NCBI RefSeq assembly: GCF_017798165.1
Contig: NZ_CP059068.1
Coordinates: 3,348,001 to 3,412,000, forward strand
From: Rhodoferax sp. AJA081-3
GTDB lineage: Bacteria > Pseudomonadota > Gammaproteobacteria > Burkholderiales > Burkholderiaceae_C
Direction of reading: 5' to 3'
Length of the DNA: 64,000 nucleotides
The translations under genes were made by a program, and so were the position numbers. Positions 60,371 through 64,000 of the stretch are shown here, piece by piece. A model generated the notes under the pieces. It was not told the DNA's origin. It searched no databases and worked only from the letters and a program-made list of their open reading frames with translations. Position 1 is the first letter of the stretch, and each line of letters opens with the position of its first letter.

Positions 60371-62131
60371 TCAGGCTTCATCCGGCATGTCTGGGTACAG
60401 CGGATGGTCCTGTTCCTGTGCCGTCAGCTGCACCCGCAGCGGAAAGCTGAACACACTGCCCTGCCCCAGCGTACTGCTGACCGCAATCGAACTGCCCATC
60501 AGCCGCACCAGGCGGTCGGACACCGCCAGCCCCACGCCCGCGCCGCCCAGGCGTTGCACCTCGGGCGTATCGGCCTGGAAAAACCCCGAGAACACCCGGT
60601 GCCGATCGCGCGGGGCGATGCCTATGCCGGTGTCGCGCACGGTGAACTCCAGCAGCACCGAGTCCACATCCGTTTCTTTCAACAACACCTCCACCGCCAC
60701 CGTGCCAGAGGCTGTGAACTTGACCGCGTTGTCGCCCAGATTGCCCAGCACCTGCAGCAAGCGGGTATCGTCACCGTACAGGGTTGTGGGGATTTGCGGG
60801 TCGCAGACGGTGTTCACGGTGATGGGTTTGTCGCCAATCTGGTCCAGCAGGCGCTGCTGCAGCTCGGCCAGCACCAGGTCGATATGGAACAGGCCTGGCA
60901 CCAGCACCAGCTTGCCCGAGGCACTTTCTGAATAGTCCAGCACGTCGTTCACGGTAGCCAGCAGGTTGCGCGACACGGCATCCATGCGTGTCACGTATTC
61001 CAGCTGGCGCGCATTGAGCCCGCTCTGGCGCAGCAGCTGCAGCAGGCCCAACTGGGTGTCGATCGGTGTACGCATTTCGCGGCTCATATGGGCCAGCAAC
61101 TGGCCCTTGGCGCGGCTGGCCGAGTCGGCCCGCTCGCGGGTACGCTGCAAATCGATTTCGGCCCGTTTGCGTTCGGTGATATCTTCAAACGTGCCCACGC
61201 TGTAGACCAGTTCACCGTCCGCATTGCGCACCGGGCGCCCGGTGACACGAAAGCGCCGCGGCTCGCCGCGCACCATGATCTCCAGGTCTTCGACATTGCT
61301 TTCCTCGCCGTGCATGGCGCGGAACAGCGGGTGCAGGCCGGCGGGAAACCGTTTGCCCGTGCCCGCCACGTTGCCGCCAATGGTGTCAAACACATTAACC
61401 GGCGCATGGATGGAGAGGTGTTGGCCCAGGTCCACCAGATCAACACCCAGCACCTCCTCCAGGCGGCGGTTGCCATAGTGCACTTTGCCATCCCCATCCA
61501 GCACCAGCACACCCAGCGGCATGCCGTCCACCCACTGCAGCATGGCGTGCTCCACCGCCACCGACACCGACCGGTTGTAGACGGCCACCGCCTGGAAGAC
61601 CACGGCCACAAAACCCCCCGTGCCCAGCAGCAGGGTGGCCCACGCTGTGGGCTCGCGCACATATGCGTTGAGGTCTACGCTGATCTCCAGCCAACCTGTG
61701 GTGAAGCCAACGGCCGCCGCGACCATGGCCAGGGCCGCAGCCAGCAGCATGGCCTGTGCACCCCGCGCAGGCAACAGCACATTGGCCACGATGAGGCTGC
61801 CCATCAACCACCACAGCGACGGCGCCGCCAGCCCCAGGCTCAACACTCCCGCAACACCCACCAGGTACAGCGTGGCCACAACAGCGCCTGCCTTCAGCCA
61901 GGTGGGCAACCAGCGGCGGAACACAGTCAGCGCCAGGTACAAGGCGCCCACAGCCAGGTGCAGGGTGTAGATGGGCAGCCAGCCCGTGGCCAGGGTGCGG
62001 GACAGTGAGAGCGGCACCACCAGCATGCCTATCCAGAAAACACCGCGCACCAGGCGGTTGGCCAGCTCCGCGCGGATGCTGGCCAGCTGGCGTTTGAGCT
62101 CGCTCGACAACTGGGAGGTGTCTGGGTGCAT
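60371..62131 (-). CDS. Histidine-kinase-like membrane protein lacking the phosphoacceptor histidine
   Basis: About 586 aa from ATG 62131 (a TTG at 62149 is possible). Residues about 30-190 hold five to six membrane segments, followed by a PAS domain (VLDGDGKVHYGNRRLEEVLG; PVRNADGELVYSVGTFEDIT). The HisKA region reads AKGQLLAHMSREMRTPIDTQ where the family has NMSHEIRTP, so the phosphoacceptor His is Arg351 (codon CGC at 61079-61081, one transition from CAC). The ATPase domain looks intact: NLGDNAVKFT (N box), RDTGIGIAP (G1) and GGAGVGLAVS (G2). No receiver domain and no regulator gene adjoins. It may be a pseudokinase or partner of another kinase. Confidence 0.9.
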   Translation of the reverse strand: MHPDTSQLSSELKRQLASIRAELANRLVRGVFWIGMLVVPLSLSRTLATGWLPIYTLHLAVGALYLALTVFRRWLPTWLKAGAVVATLYLVGVAGVLSLGLAAPSLWWLMGSLIVANVLLPARGAQAMLLAAALAMVAAAVGFTTGWLEISVDLNAYVREPTAWATLLLGTGGFVAVVFQAVAVYNRSVSVAVEHAMLQWVDGMPLGVLVLDGDGKVHYGNRRLEEVLGVDLVDLGQHLSIHAPVNVFDTIGGNVAGTGKRFPAGLHPLFRAMHGEESNVEDLEIMVRGEPRRFRVTGRPVRNADGELVYSVGTFEDITERKRAEIDLQRTRERADSASRAKGQLLAHMSREMRTPIDTQLGLLQLLRQSGLNARQLEYVTRMDAVSRNLLATVNDVLDYSESASGKLVLVPGLFHIDLVLAELQQRLLDQIGDKPITVNTVCDPQIPTTLYGDDTRLLQVLGNLGDNAVKFTASGTVAVEVLLKETDVDSVLLEFTVRDTGIGIAPRDRHRVFSGFFQADTPEVQRLGGAGVGLAVSDRLVRLMGSSIAVSSTLGQGSVFSFPLRVQLTAQEQDHPLYPDMPDEA

Positions 62132-62332
62132 GGAATCGAACCGCAGCAAGCGGCCGGATCAGAACAGGGGCGGATTGTAAGGAAATGTAAGGTGTCTATC
62201 GCTAGGCGTATGTGCCGTGTGAAGGCCTAGGGGTTTGTCCCATGTCACATCCCAGTACCACCACGCGGCCTGGTGTGCGCCCAAAAATGGGCCTGTGTTC
62301 CCCCCCCCGCAACAACCCCTAGGAGATTTCCC

Positions 62333-62914
62333 ATGGCTGGCAAGAAAATTCTGATGATTTGTGGTGACTACTGTGAAGACTACGAAACCATGGTGCCCTT
62401 CCAGGCGCTGCTGGCCGTGGGCCATACGGTGCATGCTGTGTGCCCGGACAAAAAGGCCGGTGACAGCATCAAGACTGCCATCCACGATTTCGAAGGCGCG
62501 CAGACCTACAGCGAAAAGCCCGGCCACAACTTTGCGCTGAATGCGACGTTTGCCGAGGTGCAGGTGGCGTCGTATGACGCGTTGTTGTTGCCCGGTGGCC
62601 GCGGCCCCGAGTACCTGCGCACCTATCCGGCCGTGGTGGCCATGGTCAAACACTTCTTCGATACCAACAAACCAGTGGCCGCCATCTGCCACGCGGCCCA
62701 ATTGCTGGCTGGTGCCAATGTGCTGGAGGGGCGCACCTGTTCGGCCTACCCCGCCTGCCGGGTGGAGGTGGAGCGTGCGGGTGGCACTTATGCCGACATT
62801 GCGATTGACGCGGCTTACACGGACGGCAACCTGGTCACAGCGCCGGCCTGGCCTGCGCATCCGGCGTGGATTGCGCAGTTCCTCACCAAGCTGGGGACCA
62901 AGATTTCGCATTGA
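62333..62914 (+). CDS. DJ-1/PfpI family protein
   Basis: 193 aa from ATG 62333, with AGGAG 8 nt upstream. Landmarks are MAGKKILMICGDYCEDYETM (conserved Glu15), LLLPGGRGPEYLR and the nucleophile elbow AAICHAAQLL with Cys119-His120. The family includes cysteine-dependent deglycases, amidases and stress proteins; this branch has no certain substrate. Stand-alone gene between the kinase-like gene and a family-C repeat. Confidence 0.93.
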   Translation: MAGKKILMICGDYCEDYETMVPFQALLAVGHTVHAVCPDKKAGDSIKTAIHDFEGAQTYSEKPGHNFALNATFAEVQVASYDALLLPGGRGPEYLRTYPAVVAMVKHFFDTNKPVAAICHAAQLLAGANVLEGRTCSAYPACRVEVERAGGTYADIAIDAAYTDGNLVTAPAWPAHPAWIAQFLTKLGTKISH

Positions 62915-62931
62915 AAGCTTGGTATTCGCCC

Positions 62932-63023
62932 GCAGCAGAGTCAGGGTAAGCGCCGCCGTTCGTGTCCTCCGGCCTTCGGCCTCCCCCTTTACCTCACTTT
63001 GGCGCTCACCCCGACTCTGCTGC
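62932..63023 (+). repeat. Family-C structured repeat, copy 2
   Basis: Outer arms 62932-62954 (inner part GTCAGGGTAAGCGCC) and 63001-63023 (GGCGCTCACCCCGACTCTGC...) pair at 21 of 23 positions. The core 62955-63000 has GCCGTTCGTGTCC, inner hairpin GGCC-TTC-GGCC (62971-62981) and CCTTTACCTCACTTT. The fixed parts are identical to copy 1; arms and inner stem are unrelated to it in sequence. Confidence 0.85.
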
Positions 63024-63107
63024 TCGACAGTGGCAACGCATTGACGCTTCTGGACTGGCACAGCATGATGGCAAGCCCAACGACCGCGTAGCAGGGAGAG
63101 CCTCACC

Positions 63108-63485
63108 ATGTGCCAAGTCTTTATCAGCGCCGATCCGCATCTGTACGACTGCCGCGTGCGCTCCGTGCGCCTGCATGGTGTGGCCACCAGCATCCGGCTG
63201 GAAAACCTGTTCTGGAATGTGCTGGCCGATATTGCGGCGCGGGACGGCATGCGGGTGCCGCAGCTCTGCACCAAGCTGTATGACGAACTGGTGCAGGAGC
63301 GTGGCGAAGTGGACAACTTTGCGTCCTTTTTGCGCGTGTGCTGCGGGCGTTACCTGGCGCTGCAGCTCTCTGGCGGCATTCCGCTGGACGCCAGCATTCC
63401 CATCAGCAGCCTGAACGCCCAGCGTGTGCTGGCTACCGAGCGTAGCCCGGTGCAGCCCGATGGGTTTCAGGTGCGTGCGGCTTAG
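63108..63485 (+). CDS. Ribbon-helix-helix domain protein
   Basis: 125 aa cytoplasmic protein. The segment RSVRLHGVATSIRLENLFWN then LADIAARDGMRVPQLCTKLYDEL matches the RHH_4-type ribbon-helix-helix fold (beta strand then two helices), expected to bind DNA as a dimer or to act as a small regulator. The closing part (SFLRVCCGRYLALQL) is also conserved in these proteins. GGGAGAG lies upstream of ATG 63108. Targets unknown. Overlaps the convergent phosphodiesterase gene by 4 bp. Confidence 0.8.
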   Translation: MCQVFISADPHLYDCRVRSVRLHGVATSIRLENLFWNVLADIAARDGMRVPQLCTKLYDELVQERGEVDNFASFLRVCCGRYLALQLSGGIPLDASIPISSLNAQRVLATERSPVQPDGFQVRAA

Positions 63486-64000
63486 CGTCCCAACTCTTTC
63501 AGGTAGGTGGCCCGTGCAGCCACCGCGGTGTCGGTGAAGTCGGTGAACAGGCCATCCACACCCAGGCGGTAGAACTGCAGGTATTCAGCCTTGGGGTCAC
63601 CCCTGTAGTCAAACGCCAGGCGTTTGCCCTCGTTGCGGAAGGTATAGGGGTGCACCACCAGGCCGGCCTTGTGGGCATCGGCCACCACGCTGGTGGCGGG
63701 TTGGGAGATGGTGTCGTTGTAGTTGACAACACCGTCGCCGTTCAGGTCATACATTTTCCCGGCGGAGTCATAGGTGCCTTTGACTGGCACGATATAGGGC
63801 TTCCACGGACCAATCCCGTCGGCATAGGCCTTGATGGCGGCCAGACCGGCCGGTGTCAGCATGGTGGCAAAGGTGCCGGTTTTGCCGGTGCGGGTCCAGT
63901 CATACGGGCGGTCATAGGGCGGGGCCAGTGTCACGGCACCGGTCTTGAAGTCGTAGTCATCACCGTCGATCAGCTGCACCAGACGGACCTGTGTCTTGGT
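63482..64000 (-). CDS. Glycerophosphodiester phosphodiesterase, C-terminal part (cut by window end)
   Basis: The frame is open to the right edge, so only the last 172 residues are seen. PATSVVADAHKAGLVVHPYT, LQFYRLGVDGLFTDFTDTA and an R-G-D-P segment are typical of the C-terminal TIM-barrel half of GlpQ-type enzymes, which release glycerol 3-phosphate from phospholipid headgroups, usually in the periplasm. Within it DLNGDGVVNYND fits an EF-hand calcium loop (positions 1, 3, 5, 9 and 12 are D, N, D, N, D), in keeping with calcium-dependent periplasmic GlpQ. Start, signal peptide and catalytic His residues lie outside the window. Confidence 0.88.
   Translation of the reverse strand, partial: TKTQVRLVQLIDGDDYDFKTGAVTLAPPYDRPYDWTRTGKTGTFATMLTPAGLAAIKAYADGIGPWKPYIVPVKGTYDSAGKMYDLNGDGVVNYNDTISQPATSVVADAHKAGLVVHPYTFRNEGKRLAFDYRGDPKAEYLQFYRLGVDGLFTDFTDTAVAARATYLKELGR

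Overview
The window looks like a chromosomal segment of a betaproteobacterium of the order Burkholderiales, most likely family Comamonadaceae (Rhodoferax/Polaromonas-like). The grounds are the high GC, the DUF3717-DUF1289, DUF1631, YhdP-nitrilase and dprA-lysM-def-fmt gene orders, the fused indolepyruvate:ferredoxin oxidoreductase with a divergent Lrp, and dispersed short repeats ending in GGGGGCTAGAGGCC that I associate with this family. Genus is inference. There is no rRNA, tRNA, CRISPR array, transposase or prophage in the window.

Layout. 1-5.6 kb: edge of an exopolysaccharide cluster with visibly lower GC (a partial gene, two GT4 glycosyltransferases, a polyprenyl-phosphate sugar transferase) and a PglL/O-antigen-ligase-like enzyme. 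5.6-8.9 kb: moaC, a TfpX/TfpZ pilin accessory protein, a BepA-like M48 protease and a small membrane protein. 8.9-12.4 kb: an operon of a small helical protein, a TPR-GT41 (O-GlcNAc-transferase-like) enzyme and galE. 12.5-16.3 kb: DUF3717/DUF1289 protein, yaeQ, purB, a GST and a zinc-ribbon protein. 16.4-23.6 kb: a long leftward lipid-modification cluster (FAD oxidoreductase, DUF1365, cfa, chalcone-isomerase-like, MFS, DUF3833, SDR, NTF2-like). 23.7-34.6 kb: degenerate HD-GYP protein, rfaE2, glnE, yhdP, nitrilase, a 47-aa membrane protein and mltA. 34.7-44.1 kb: cheV, an exported protein, Lrp, the oxidoreductase, yajC-secD-secF. 44.1-52.7 kb: DUF1631, smg, dprA, lysM, def, fmt, azlCD. 53-60.3 kb: pgk, two diguanylate cyclases, pyk, fba, purC. 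60.4-64 kb: a histidine-kinase-like protein lacking the phosphoacceptor His, a DJ-1/PfpI protein, a ribbon-helix-helix protein and the 3' end of a glycerophosphodiester phosphodiesterase.

The genes are mostly ordinary; the repeats are the most interesting layer. (1) A GCTAT...GGGGGCTAGAGGCC repeat occurs between genes and also in frame inside genes (fmt, dprA, a secreted protein; weaker candidates in the M48 protease and the MFS gene). It supplies the stop codon of one small gene. (2) A second repeat accounts for an in-frame insertion of about 30 residues in Fmt. (3) Two copies of an intergenic element keep a fixed core but have unrelated outer arms and unrelated inner hairpins, each self-complementary, which is a covariation pattern. 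(4) Between azlD and pgk, two hairpins share the same 25-nt loop (inverted) on unrelated 26-27-bp stems. Families 3 and 4 behave as 'fixed core, rewritten arms' elements, and they are my best candidate for something undescribed.
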